A stretch of 64,000 bases of DNA from Aradus depressus (taxonomy: Eukaryota; Arthropoda; Insecta; Hemiptera; Aradidae). This document shows, one piece after another, positions 1 through 12,810 of the stretch. The notes below the pieces were generated by a model. It did not search any database, was not told the origin of the DNA, and saw nothing but the letters and a program-made list of their open reading frames with translations. The position numbers and the translations under genes are program-made. The number at the start of each line of letters is the position of its first letter. The first letter of the stretch is position 1. The stretch lies in contig OY759224.1 in the NCBI GenBank assembly GCA_963662175.1, forward strand, positions 19,477,489 to 19,541,488, written 5' to 3'.

Positions 1-142
1 AGATGTTTGTTTTGATAGCTTGCTCGAAATGGTCAAACCATCGAAGGTCCAACTCTTCGGCGTGTACACATCATCTGACTCAACACCAGATCTTCGAGAC
101 TGTTCTATTTTTTTCAGTTCACGACGATGATTGGTGCGTAGA
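1..142 (-). pseudogene. MADF-domain-like coding fragment, cut by the window edge
   Basis: Read on the minus strand, 142 down to 1 is open in one frame and resembles the middle of a MADF (Myb/SANT-like) domain: RRELKKIEQSRRSG followed by SDDVYTPKSWTFD. MADF domains occur in insect DNA-binding regulators and in accessory proteins of PIF/Harbinger transposons. No start, stop or clear splice site is visible, and a 20-base T run follows at 146-165. It lies where the CCDC170-like gene would continue, probably in an intron, so a transposon remnant or retrocopy is more likely than a host exon. Confidence 0.35.
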
Positions 143-570
143 GTTTTTTTTTTTTTTTTTTTTACATCCTCTATCGTGGATGCAGGCTTAACTTTTTTTT
201 AAATAACAAGCAACTTTTGTAGAGCTTAATTTCTTTTATATTTATTTACATAAAACCTATGGGTTTTATCCCATAAGAGAGGCAGCGATTCAAGATTTAA
301 GATGAAATCTTTCTCCGGTTCCAATGATGGAGGAGGTGTCGTGGCAGGATGAATTGCGCTGCTGGGACATACCGGAACCGTCCGTCTCCATCGCTGTCTC
401 AGCTCTGACTGACGCCCGACTGATAAGAATGTAGCTACACGATCAGTCTTGCATCAGTTCAGTCAAGACTGATGGAAATTATCAAAATATTTAAAAATCC
501 ATCAGTTCAGTCCATCGTTCAACGCAATAAACGATCAGTTTCCCGTCAGTCTGACCAAGGTCACGTAAGA

Positions 571-880
571 GTTAATTATTATGACTCATGACCGGGCCTT
601 AACTACAAGGTCATATCGCCTACTACCAGAGCGCTCTTTCGTCACTCTGGTGGAGATGAGCCCGACTCTAATGTGGGAGTACTAAATGTTGCCTAGGTTT
701 ATTCATAGGATAGGGGTCTTTAATGAGTACCTGACATCGAACAGACTCGAGATCATTGCATAACGTCCCATCCGAAGGTTGGCGTTCCCAAGATTTTTTC
801 CCAAAAATCTAAGAGTTTCAAACCCGCACTGTTAAGCTCAGTAAGCTAGCATTTTACCTCAGAGCTACCAGCGCCCTCAC
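571..880 (-). repeat. tRNA-derived SINE, near full length, diverged
   Basis: Minus orientation. Central block and tRNA-like head (A box in AGCTCAG form, B box around 820-830) are recognisable. The tail reads (AACTA)n-like, placing it in the older subfamily. Confidence 0.8.
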
Positions 881-1323
881 CTGCTGAAGTAAGATATATA
901 ATTTTTATACGCATAGCTTTAAATGAATTAATCATATACGGCTTTGTATTACGCAAATGTTATATTTGAGAGAAAAAATGTCTTCATTTATTTTCAATCA
1001 TAAAATAGAAATGTTTCTCATTCTAAATTCCTTAACTTTCCAACACGTTCACACATTATCTCTTATACAAGAGAAACGTTTTTCCCATCTCATGCCCACA
1101 TTCCCCTCAACATCCAATGAACTACTTCAATTTCTTGACTTCTAAAATTGTTTCCTCAATTTAGTAAATATTTAGTAGATACAAACATTTCAAAAATTAA
1201 GAGAAAACGTGAGCAAGAGGAATAACGATGACATAGAAGATTCACTATTACGTCCCTGCTCCGTTTTTGGGTTTCTAAGCTTCAAATTTTCAATTTTATA
1301 ATCATTGAATAAATTATAAATGA

Positions 1324-1488
1324 ATCATTTCATGAATGGTTTACTTACAACATCTTCATTATAAGACACAATTTCATAAGAAAACATGCTTGTTGTATGT
1401 ACATGATCATTTCATGAATGGTTTACTTACAACATCTTGATTATAAGACACAATTTCACAAGAAAACATGCTTGTTGTATGTGCATGA
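1324..1488. repeat. Two-unit tandem duplication, period 82 bp
   Basis: Units 1324-1405 and 1406-1487 differ at only a few bases (for example TCTTCATT against TCTTGATT). A third copy starts and stops after a few bases. No coding content. Confidence 0.85.
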
Positions 1489-1663
1489 TCATTTTTTTAA
1501 TAAAAGTAAATGATGTGAACTAAAAACACATTTGAAAACATAATTATTATACACTTAATACAATTATTTTTCAAATTTATTTATTTGATCAGGACGAACT
1601 ATATTCGGTCCCATATTCCGACAAATCTCGGGTTGTGGAAGTGAGTAGTCTAAGTTGAGATGT

Positions 1664-2034
1664 AAAGATGGACAGTCGAGAGAAGTGTTTTTAGGCTTAA
1701 GGTGTTGTGAACCAAGTAGGTGTGAAATAACAGTGAAAACGATGCGCAAAGGAAGTACTTTTATTTATTTATACGTTTATAAGCCCTAAATAACATTGAT
1801 TTAAAGGATAGCTGGCATATAAAAAAATAAAACTTACAAACTAATTACTTAAAACTATATCAGTCTTTTTTTTTTTGCTTTATAATTGGCAATTCTTTAA
1901 ATCAATGTTTTGTAGGGCATATAAACATATAAATAAATAAAAGTACCTCCTTTAAGCCTCTATTTCAGTGTTATTTCACACCTACTTGGTTCACCACACC
2001 TTAAGCCTAAAAACACTTCTCTCGACAGTCCACC
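1664..2034. mobile_element. Foldback element with about 145-bp arms
   Basis: 1664-1813 is matched in reverse complement by about 1887-2034 (shared blocks GGTGTGAAATAAC, TTAGGCTTAAGGTG, AATAAATAAAAGTAC). A related single arm with longer flanking sequence lies at 24390-24650. No transposase is visible; a non-autonomous foldback or LTR-derived unit is likely. Confidence 0.6.
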
Positions 2035-2531
2035 TTCACATTCTATTAGAACAGCCGATAGTCGTCTTTATTCTCCACTCATTGGTTCGTTTTAAAACAA
2101 AATGCGACTTCATATATTTATTCACTAATTAAGTTACTTCATTTCTAACATTTTTTTATATACCAATAAATATAATTATTATAATATATTATTAATAATT
2201 ACAATGTGTGTAATTTTATACATCACAAGCCATTAGTGGATTTCTTATACAATCCTCTTTTGTAATCGACCTCCACTCTGTCAAATTCATTTCATACTTA
2301 CTTTACTGTGTATAAGAAAGTCACTCTCACAATTACGTGAACACATTAAGGAATTTCATTTACACAGTAATGCCAGTATGGAATGAATTTTAGTGTGGGG
2401 AAGGTGTAGAGAAAAACAAAATGTCACCTTTCTCATTCCCCACCCAAAGTTCATCTCGCTCCTTCGATTCGCGGACAGACAGCATATACCAGAATGTGAT
2501 AATTTCAACAATATAGGTTTGGAAAGCTCAC

Positions 2532-5500
2532 CTTGTCAGCAAGTTTGTCACTCTCAAGTTTGGCTAGTTGTTCGGCTCTGAGAAGCATTGACTCTGTGTG
2601 CAGATCCACACCCACCTCACGAGAGATTTCCTCCATATTCAAAGCACGGGCAAGTCTCTCAAGGAATGTGACAAACTGAAATTGTATAAGTTATGTAACT
2701 AGATTTTTGAAAATTAAATAAATAAATTAAAAATAAACAAGAAACTCGACTTCGGAATGGAGTCCAGCCAACAATTTTTGTTTTCTTATGTCTTTATTAT
2801 AAGTAAGTATTGTGATCGTAGAAAAATATGAGATCGAGTTATCAACTGATTTTTACGATTTAAGATCCCCCAAATTTCTTTCTGTTTGTATGTGATTGGA
2901 ACTTTGTCAGCGTTCAAACTCAGAAACGATTATAGATTTTGGCAGAAATCAGACAAAAATGAGGACCACTTTACTTCGGGGGCTTAAGTACATTTAAGAT
3001 ACAAATAAATGTTGTAGAGAATACTAAAATGGACATTTTCAATGGAAAACATTTTTTGAAGTCCTCTCGGTTTGCGAGATATACAGTAGAACCTCTATAA
3101 GTCGAACATCAAGGGAGACGCCAAAAAATTCGAGTTATAGAGTTTTCGACTTATGGAGGATTTCGACAGGCTGATTTTGATTCGACTTGTAGAGGTTAAG
3201 ATTCATTCTAACTAATTTTGAGTTAGAGAGGTGAAATAAATAAAAATTCAAGTTACAGAGGTAACAAACATATTTATATTTATTATAAATCAACATTATT
3301 TCAAAACATCCTTAAAATAAAAAATACGTAGTATATGTAGGTATTAAAAAAAGTCAGTAATTTGTTTTTTGCTTTAGATAATTGGTAATCCTATTTATTG
3401 TATACTCCTAAATTGTTTTCTAAGAAACAATGGTGTACATTGTCGGCAAATTCTTAAAGTCGGCAACTTATTTTTCTTCGAGCTATAGAGGCAATAAGTT
3501 TCAAATAATCGAGTTGTAAAGGTTGTACAATAAAACATTGCTATGTTCGAGATACAGAGGTCCAATTTATTTTTTCGAGTTTTAGAGGGAAAATATGTAC
3601 CAAAATGGCTTGTAGGGACTCACTGATTATTTCGACTAATAGAGGGTTGAGATTTCGAGTAATGGAGGTTTTGGGGCTTGAAGGGAAAGGAACAAAACTT
3701 TTTTTTCGAGTTTTGGAGGTTTTCGACTTATCGAGGTTCGACTTAAAGAGGTTCTACTGTGCTATGAAAACTACTAGGTCTCGAAACCAATTTTTGTTTA
3801 ATCTGAAAGATGTATAAAATGGGGAGATTCACGTATACAGGTAAGTAACTATGATATACTAATCCATGTCAACTGACAATAGCCTTATCTCTGCGGAGTC
3901 CCTCCTTCGCAGCGAGACAAGCGGTGAGCTCCACCTCCGTCTTGTGCACTTTACACTCCAGATGAGCCTTATCCTCTTCAATCTCTTTAATACGTCGGAT
4001 CTCCTCTGCTCTCTGGTCGGACAATCGGCTTAGCTGCTCCCTCAGGATGGCTATCTTCTCATGGAGTCCCTCCACCATCTAAGCAATTGTACAAAAGTGG
4101 GGTTCTGTAGGTGTACACTATAAGAATGGAAATATACATTTAAAAACTATAGTTTTTTAACAATAATAATCATTTCATATTCCATTTAATATTAAAATAG
4201 TGTGCAGATCTATACAATTTAAATTATTTAATATTTTTTTTAATAATAGGAAGGGAAAGATGAGGCTTGTGATCGATAAAAACAAACTGATAGTATTTCT
4301 CTCAAGCTTTCGGCACTGAGTGTGTCTTCAGGTTAGGTTTTATGGCTCATGCCCGGGCTTTAACTACGAGGTCATATCGCCTACTACCAGAGCGCTCTTT
4401 CATCACTCTGGTGGACATGAGCCCGACTGTACTATGGGAGTCCTAACTTTTGCCTGCCCTAATTTTTTATTTACATAGGGTAGGGTGTCTTTAACGAGTA
4501 CCTGACATCGTACAGGCTCGGGACCATCGCTTAACGTCCCATCCGAAGGACGGCATGCTTAAGTTTATTTGAAATATAATTTGACTGATAATTAAATTTC
4601 TGATATAATGAAGTGAGTGTACAATTTCAACAATATTAATATCATATACAATATATTATTACAGCATCACTTCTCACATTTATTTTTCGACTAGAGGTCC
4701 GAGTCTTTCAAATTAATAACAAAAAGTCTGCAACGCTAACCACGGAAACTGCGGGCTGTGCCCCCGAGAGTCTATACCCCCCACCCTCGTGGTCTAACTT
4801 TGCCTCCCCCCCCCCCCTCCCCCCCTGCTCAAAATACTGGAGTCGACTTCTAGTCTAAACAAACTTATATTCAGGATGTGTTCATTCTCTCGAAGGTTCC
4901 CTTCTTTGTTGTGTTTAGGATTGACCAAGGATGTAATAGAAAATAAAACAATAACAAACTAAATTTAAATAAACAAATCCTACATCAAAACAGAATAACC
5001 ATAATACTGGTTGAACTTCCATTTAGTATTTGATAAGTCGTGGCTGAAGATGGTAGCAATACCGAAAGTACTTCCATATATTTTGTGAAATAAACAATAT
5101 TTTCAAAAAACATACGTTTTTCTTTATACTTTTTATTACGTTAGGTTAGGTTTTATGACTCATGCCCGGGCTTCAACTACGAGGTCATATCGCCTACTAC
5201 CAGAGCGCTCTTTCGTCACTCTGGTGGTCATGAGCCCGACTATACGGTGGGAGTCCTAAATTTTGCCTACCCTAAATTTTTATTCACCTAGGGCAGGTGA
5301 GTGTACCTTTAACGAGTACCTGACATCGTACAGGCTCGGGACCATCGCTTAACGTCCCATCCGAAGGACGGTGTGCTTAAGTTTATTTTACCTCCCAGAT
5401 AAAATAAACTAAGGGCCTCGGTCGGGTTTCGAACCCACGTTCTTGAGCTCAGAAGATAAGCACGCATACCACTGAGCTACCGGTGCCCTCAAAAACCTTT

Positions 5501-8500
5501 TTATTAGGTGTTTTAGAATATCTGTGCAAAAATGTTAAGTATCATGAATATTTTTAGTTGAAGTTTAAATTTATTTTATTGTATCGCTTACAAGAAGTGG
5601 GGAAGGGTATTAAAACAATTAAATACTTTATGAGTTGTACTTTTAACCTCTTCCATTTCGTTAAATACTGCCATCACCTCACCACAATGTGGGAAGATGA
5701 GGATAATAGGCCACATATGTATAAGAAGGTCTACAAAAAGAGTTAGCTTACAGCTGATTTGTCCTTGGCCTCTCCAATTAGATCCCGTATCCTTTCCTTG
5801 ATGTTGACCTCGGCACTCTCGACAAAACGAACTGGACTGCTCAGTAGGATGGCTAGCGACTCCAGTAGATGGCGCAGTTCTGTCTCCAGACGCAAGGATC
5901 TTTCTTCTTTACACTTCAGATCATCTAAGAAAACATATTTATTAATATTTATCCTTAAAATAAAGATGAATCAAATTGAGCGATTTGGGAGAGTTTATGT
6001 ATCAAGGTCATCCCATAAGTAATGTCAGTTTTTCTCCCAATTATATTTATTGTATAATAATCTGTGTAGAAAAGAGAATAAGGACTCAGTTTTTCATTCT
6101 TCTATGGTGGGGAAAACACAGAATTTCTCTCTAGCTTTCATTTTGAAAGTGACACGAGAATGCGGCTTCCACATACCGAAAAGTGGCACAAAAGAAGCGT
6201 AGATTAGTAAGAGGCAGTGGCTTAACCCCGGCGAAACGCCCCATGGCGCAGGTTATGAGACGCCTCCATCCGCGGAAGTTGTTATTGTCTGTTTGGTAAG
6301 ATACGGAAGGAAGTATTCAATATACATTTTTAAAATATAACCAGGGGGGTAGCCAGAGGGGAAGGGTGCCCCCCGGTCCTGAGCAAAAAGCCAAGATAAA
6401 AATTAAATAAACTAAAAAATTTTGTTTTATTAAAAATGGATTGCTTGCAAGTTACCAATAGGATCTTCAAATTTCCGTACGTCCGATTCCTAAATCAGCA
6501 ATCAGCTGTTACATAAATGTACATGTACAAAACAAGTCATATTACATTTATTTAAATATATATGAATTCGATCATTTCATTTCCTAGCTCAAAATCGTCA
6601 TTTATGTTATACTTTATACACTTAAAGCTGATTTTACATGCGCAGTAAAAATGCAAAGCGCAGCAGCGGCAAATGCACGCTATTGAATGTGTCATTTAAT
6701 ATCTAAAAGCATAGAAACCACAGCGTGCCGCTGCGCTTTGCATTTTTGCTGCTCATGTAAAGTCAACTTAAGTATTACAGTCAGTGGTTACCTCAGGTGG
6801 AGCTTCTAGAGGTCCGAGTCTCCCAAATTAATAACAAAAAGTCTGCAACGCTAACCACGGAAACTGCGGGCTGTGTTCCCTGGAGACTACACCCCCACCT
6901 TCGTAGACTAACTTTGCCCCCCCCGCCCCCCCTCCCCTCCCTCCTCAAAATCCTGACTACGCTCCTGAATATAACCAACCAGAGAATTACAAAAGAGATC
7001 TGAACAGTTTGGGGGTAATTTCGGAAGAAAAAACCTTTCCTGGTCAATTTGCGGGAAGTTTTATTTCACCAGAACAATGCGAGAACTCTCCCCCAATAAC
7101 TGCCGATATAATGAATTTATCAACACAAAATTTAGTATGAAGATTCAGAAGTCTCTACGTAAATCAACTATCGATTTTAGCTTAAACAATCGATCTCATT
7201 TGGAGTGAGAGCAAAACCTTAAATGAATAATTCGGACTGAGGAAGTAAATTGTCGATGATTCACCGATGATTTTTTTAATGTTTTAAATTTTAGGTGGAA
7301 TATTTTTTGACTAATAAATATAATATAATTTGAAATAATCTTTTAAAGTTCGTCCCATTAAACAATTTTGTTTAATATAAAGAAAATGTCTAAAACAAAC
7401 CAACAAAGATCTCGACAAGTGAAGGATGTACAGCGTAAATTATCGTATATTATATTGTATGCACAAAGTATCAAAATTTGAAACATTTAAACCGCTGTGT
7501 ATAAGAAAGGATTGGTATATATTATATATGTTTCATTGGCTCACCTCTAAGGCCTCTAATGGTTGCTTCTTGTAGCTGTATATCACTGGTTGACATGTTT
7601 AAACTTCTTGAAAGCCCAGAAACCTTTTCCCTTAATTCACTCAAGTCCCGTTCGTACATTCTACACTGAACTTCCAATCGTTCTTTCTCCTGAAAATAAA
7701 TAGTCATGAATTAATTCATAGGTAAATTAATTATTGAAAAAAAAAAAAAAAATTACATAAAAGATTTTTGGGAAACGCCTCTATTTCATTTCGGCCAGCA
7801 ATCAAAATATTTCTCTTTCTAAATTCCTTCGCTATCCAACGATGTGCAATAAGTCAAAATTATGTCTTTATTTCGAAAATATATATGTTTATATTTTCCA
7901 TAATATCCAAAAAACTTCCCCCCCCCCCCAAAAAAAAAAAAAATCATTAGATTTTCTGTGAAAACGTCGGGATAAAATCATTTTTCATTTTCTTTTCGAT
8001 GCTGCCGTAGCTCTTGCATTTGCTCAGCACTAGACTTTTTAGGTTTTTTAAATTCCTTTTGATGAGAGCTTTCCTCTGATTTGAGTTTTCTATAATTCCG
8101 CGCATATTTACTATTCATAAGAGACGACATCTTTAATTTTTTTTACAATTTTTAATTTAATACCGATTTTTACATATATTTTGGCGAATATTTTTATTGT
8201 TTCACAGTGAGTCCTAGTAGTGCTCCTCTAGCTCTTTACAATGACACCCGAATCAACGTCCTATCTAAACGCATTGTCACGCTACTCTAATTTCTAATTT
8301 TTCACAACGCTAATTCGCAACAATCATCCGCCGGCAGCCACACTAGCCCGATAACGTCACAGGCAAAACAAACACTGCACAACAAACACGTACAGACGTG
8401 CTTTATCCATTGTGACCTCAACCGTTGTTATCGCATTATTAGTCTCTAACAGTAAAATCAATATTAATTTAATATTTCCGAAATTATTTCAGGTTTTATA

Positions 8501-11500
8501 ATTGTGATTATTAAGTGTTGCCAAAAAAATAATTGTAACAAATGAATTATAAATGAATAAATTTTCGACTTGGAGACATCATATTTAACAGAACTCAAAA
8601 TTAAACGTGATATTATCAGTTTATAATTTTTTTGAGTTAATTTTACTAACGTATGTCAAGTACACGCTGTATGTTTAGTAATAATATAAGCCGATTGCAT
8701 TAATTTACTAAACAATTAATTTACTAAACAATTAATTGAATAAATAAAATATTGTTATATTGTTATATTTAATGTTAACTATCTTGCCTGTCTAAGTCGA
8801 TCAACCTCTGCCAAATGACTGGCAGCCTGGGCCTGAAGACTGTCCCTCTCTGAAGTGGCTCGTCCCAGAGCGGATCTACATTCCCTCAACTCTTCCTCTG
8901 CACCACGGCCTCTGACTTCAGCTGCCTCACACTTAGCACGAAGCCGCGTTGTTTCCTAGAATAGAATTAATATATATATTAAGACGAAATCTAATGCTCT
9001 CTTCTTTTTACCTTGTCATCTTGCCTTAACTCGATATGAAGATACCAAGTCTTTCATGAAAAACCTATTCTCCTAGTTTTCTTACCAAATCTAAGTATAC
9101 TCCTTTGTATAATTTAAAATCTTCCTCTATATTCGTTTCTCTACCAAAAATGTGCAATTTAAATTTAATGAACAGAAAGTATACTTTTACAGAAAATGAG
9201 AGCACAGCTTCTCAGAAAATACAAATACTTAAGTACGTATAAAAAGTGTATAATTTCCTAGTATATAATATTTGTACCTACTTCCATCCGAAATTTGTAG
9301 CTTCTTTTAAAACTCAAATATTTGCTTTTCAATAAATCAGATATTCATAGATAAAAGAGTTAACCCCATTTCTATACAAATCAGCTTAGCTTACCCGGAA
9401 AGGTTTGTTAGCTCACTAATCAATTAGTTAATTTGTTCAAAAGAGTTGTAATAGATTATTGTCATCAGGCTATTATGTACTCTTTCAATAACTCTCATAT
9501 TTATAACTATTGATAGCTATTTATTTTCATTAATATATAATGCTTGAAAGATTCTTCCTTCTCAAAACGTAAAAAGTATCAAACAGATATCATTGAATAT
9601 TATTATAATATTTAAATACTTATAAATAAATTATTCTATATGTATTTATGTCTTTCAAGAAGGACCTAGCTCCCAGTATCCTTAGCAAATTTAAGAATAC
9701 TCCCGTGGCCCAATTTTCTTAAATCTTTTTTTGGGCTTAAATGATAGGTATATCAGTTTAGGATCACAGTGATAGTTGTCCCGTGATTTCACCCCCACTT
9801 GGACCCTTGCAAGTTAGCGTCTTGCACTTTGTTGGTTCCTGCTCTCAGCCGAGTGTACATCTCCATTCCGATCATATCCCAGGCATCTATCTACCCATGG
9901 GGTGAGCTGGAGTTATTCACATCTGTCACACGGGGTATGGTCCTTGACTCCTATAATATGTTGGTGTCTATTGAACGGCTCGCTCTTTTTGAGGTTTTGC
10001 ATGTAGCTCTTTCTCCAAAAAAGAACTAGAGGCACTTTTTTATCTGGTCTCGGTATGCCTCCTTGTGTACTCCGAGCACTCACAATCCTCAAAGTCCATA
10101 AGTACGACATCTATAGACTTTCAGTCAAATTGGCAAAAGAGAAGGGAGGTTTGAGAGGGGCTTAACTCTCAACTCAACTATTTTCAGCGAAATCCACAGA
10201 AAGAGAGGAAGATTTAGAAGAAAAGCAAAGCCTTTGATTAACCGACTAATTTCTTTCCTAGTTTCCAAAGACATGTAACTTACCTGAACCAGAACATGGG
10301 CTTTCCCGGATGCTGAAGCCTCGGCACCTAACGCTGACTCCAGCTGCCGCATCAGATCTCCCAGGGCATTTTGAGCCGACGTTTTTTCTTGTTCCTGAGC
10401 ATTTAGTTCCAGTTCCAGTTTGCTCACCTAAACAATCAAATTTTATTAACCTTATGTCTCAACAAGTAAAACAATTTGTATATAATTTGTTATTTATCTT
10501 ATTCATCTTTTGTGGGTGTGTTTTAGGTTCTTGATAATGAACGAAACTTAATGATACCATAGTGACAAAATTGGTTTCAGTCAAATTGCAGTGAGTGCTT
10601 TTTCAAATCCATCCTATTTATAGTTTTCGGTAAATAGCGTTATTTTCTACGTTTAATCTATATATATATATATATATATATAATCTAATATCTGTATGTT
10701 TGTGTTTTATAGACTCCTAAACTTCGATCCGATTTTGTTCTTATGTTCAGCAATTACCCCACCCTCGCATTTCGTTCATTCGCTTATGGAACAAATATCA
10801 TTGAACGAATTAGCATAAAATGTTTTGTATTAGATTATATAGAGCACGGAAAATGTTTAAGACATCTTTCTATCCTACCCTTGCCTTAGCCCCGCACCCA
10901 CCCCCACATTTTGTCCATTCGCGAAGAAGAATCATTGCATGAATTGGCATAAAATGTTCAGTATTGGATTCTATAGAGCACTGAAAATATTTGATACTTC
11001 TTTCTGTTTTTAAAAATTTACATTCTACAAGTAATAACTTTTCATCTTTATATATAATTGTCGTTTCCGAAACGAAAATATTACGATTGTTATCGAATTG
11101 ACAATTCATTGTTCAAAAAACTGTGTAAGGCTTATAGGATGCGAAACTATCGAAGCTATTGCGCTCAAACTTATGGGTTAAGTTTGACACATCACTGGGA
11201 CGGTTTTAAAAGTAGTTTGACAACTTTTAATTTTAATTTTTTTTTTTAAATTACAAAAGTAGCCATTGCAGCACATGGCCGGTTTAGCTATTAAGAAATA
11301 ATTATTTTTTTAATCAAATTTAAAAAACAAATATAAAGAAAGTAAAACGGCAGCTATTAAGCGACTGAGGAGTGAGACGGGAGAGCAATGCTATTATAGA
11401 TTGTTGACTACATGACTGTTGTCGCTTTTGCCGAGGTAGCCTGCTAGTTTAATGAGCTCAAGATTTTGGGGTTAGTATACACAGTGGTAAGTTATCCTGC

Positions 11501-12732
11501 TATTAAAATCTGTTATTTATTAACTTAAGTAGCAGTCTGCTACTGTTAAAAGAGAATAACAGTTGGAAAATAACAGATGAAAAATAACAGTTATTAACTC
11601 TATACTAGAAGAGATATATCTAAAGTTACCTTCCTCTCTAGATCGGCCGCTCTCTCTTCATGAAACCTGTTCTCTCGGTGAAGTGTGTTGAGCGTCATCT
11701 CGGCCCGACCCTGTCCAGCGCAGAGCAACCGTTCTCTCTCCTCCAATTCCTGTAATATGATTTTATAAGTTAAGAAACATATTGGAAATATTATCTATTC
11801 AACAAGAAATAAATTTTTCAAAGTATTATTTACCTATATAAAGTTTTTTTTTTCGAGAAAACCACGTTTTTTGCCATCAAGTCCCACATTTCTCCCCTTT
11901 AAATCAACTTTTCTCAACTTTTGATCACATTTTCGAATCAGCGTTACATCTAACTCTGAAAGTTGAGAAAAGTTGATTTAAAGGGGAGAAATGTGGGACT
12001 TGATGGCAAAAAACGTGGTTTTCTCGAAAAAAAAAAAACTTAAAAAATCATATCTCGGCAACGGATTGAGATAGAAAAGTGCGGTTGGCGGCATTCTACT
12101 CCATTTTTGGTCTAGTTTCATTCAATTTTTTTTTTTAAAGTTACGAAGGAATCACCCTGTATATTATAAAGATTTGATTTAACGTGTTGATAAATTTAAC
12201 AAATGAATTTTGGCGTAAAGTTAAAACAAGTAGGATACCCAAAAAAATTGATTGTGCGTTTGTTAGTGGGGATACTCAAAAGTAATTTGAGACATCAAAC
12301 TTAAATTTTCCTCATTGAGCTTCTGACATATATTGAATCCAAAAAAAAGTCGACTTTTTGGAAAAAACTGATTTTTCACTAAAAACATCAATTCATTTCT
12401 GAGTTTTGACAAAATTTTTGAATTTTACGGAAAATTTCCAACAAGAAACTATATCCCTACTTTTTTCTTCATGTAAAATGGTTCATTTGGGAACGAAAAT
12501 ATTTTATCCCTAAGAAAAATCGTTAAAAAGCATGAATTAACTAATATCGCTGCACAGTTAGTCACAGCAATTTTTTCAGATTCTTATGACGATTTTTTGG
12601 TTCGTTTGTGTCTAAAGTATCGAAAAATGAAGTCACTTTTCATTTTCAAAGTCGTAATGTGGGCCGTCATGTCGAGTTCATATGGAATTACCCATATATA
12701 TATATTATAATATTTAAGTCTTGATTATTAAT

Positions 12733-12810
<78 letters not shown>

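Noticed and set aside
5998..6330. mariner element
   Set aside because: 'ggtcatcccataagtaatgtcag' resembles a mariner end, but no second end or transposase remnant was found.
9799..10110. Overlapping open frames on both strands as exons
   Set aside because: No homology recognised, and the CCDC170-like phases already join exons on either side without them.
12727..12810. Sequencing or assembly artefact at the long T run
   Set aside because: It sits exactly between the target duplication and the 3' end of a LINE, where a poly-A tail is expected; only its exact length is doubtful.
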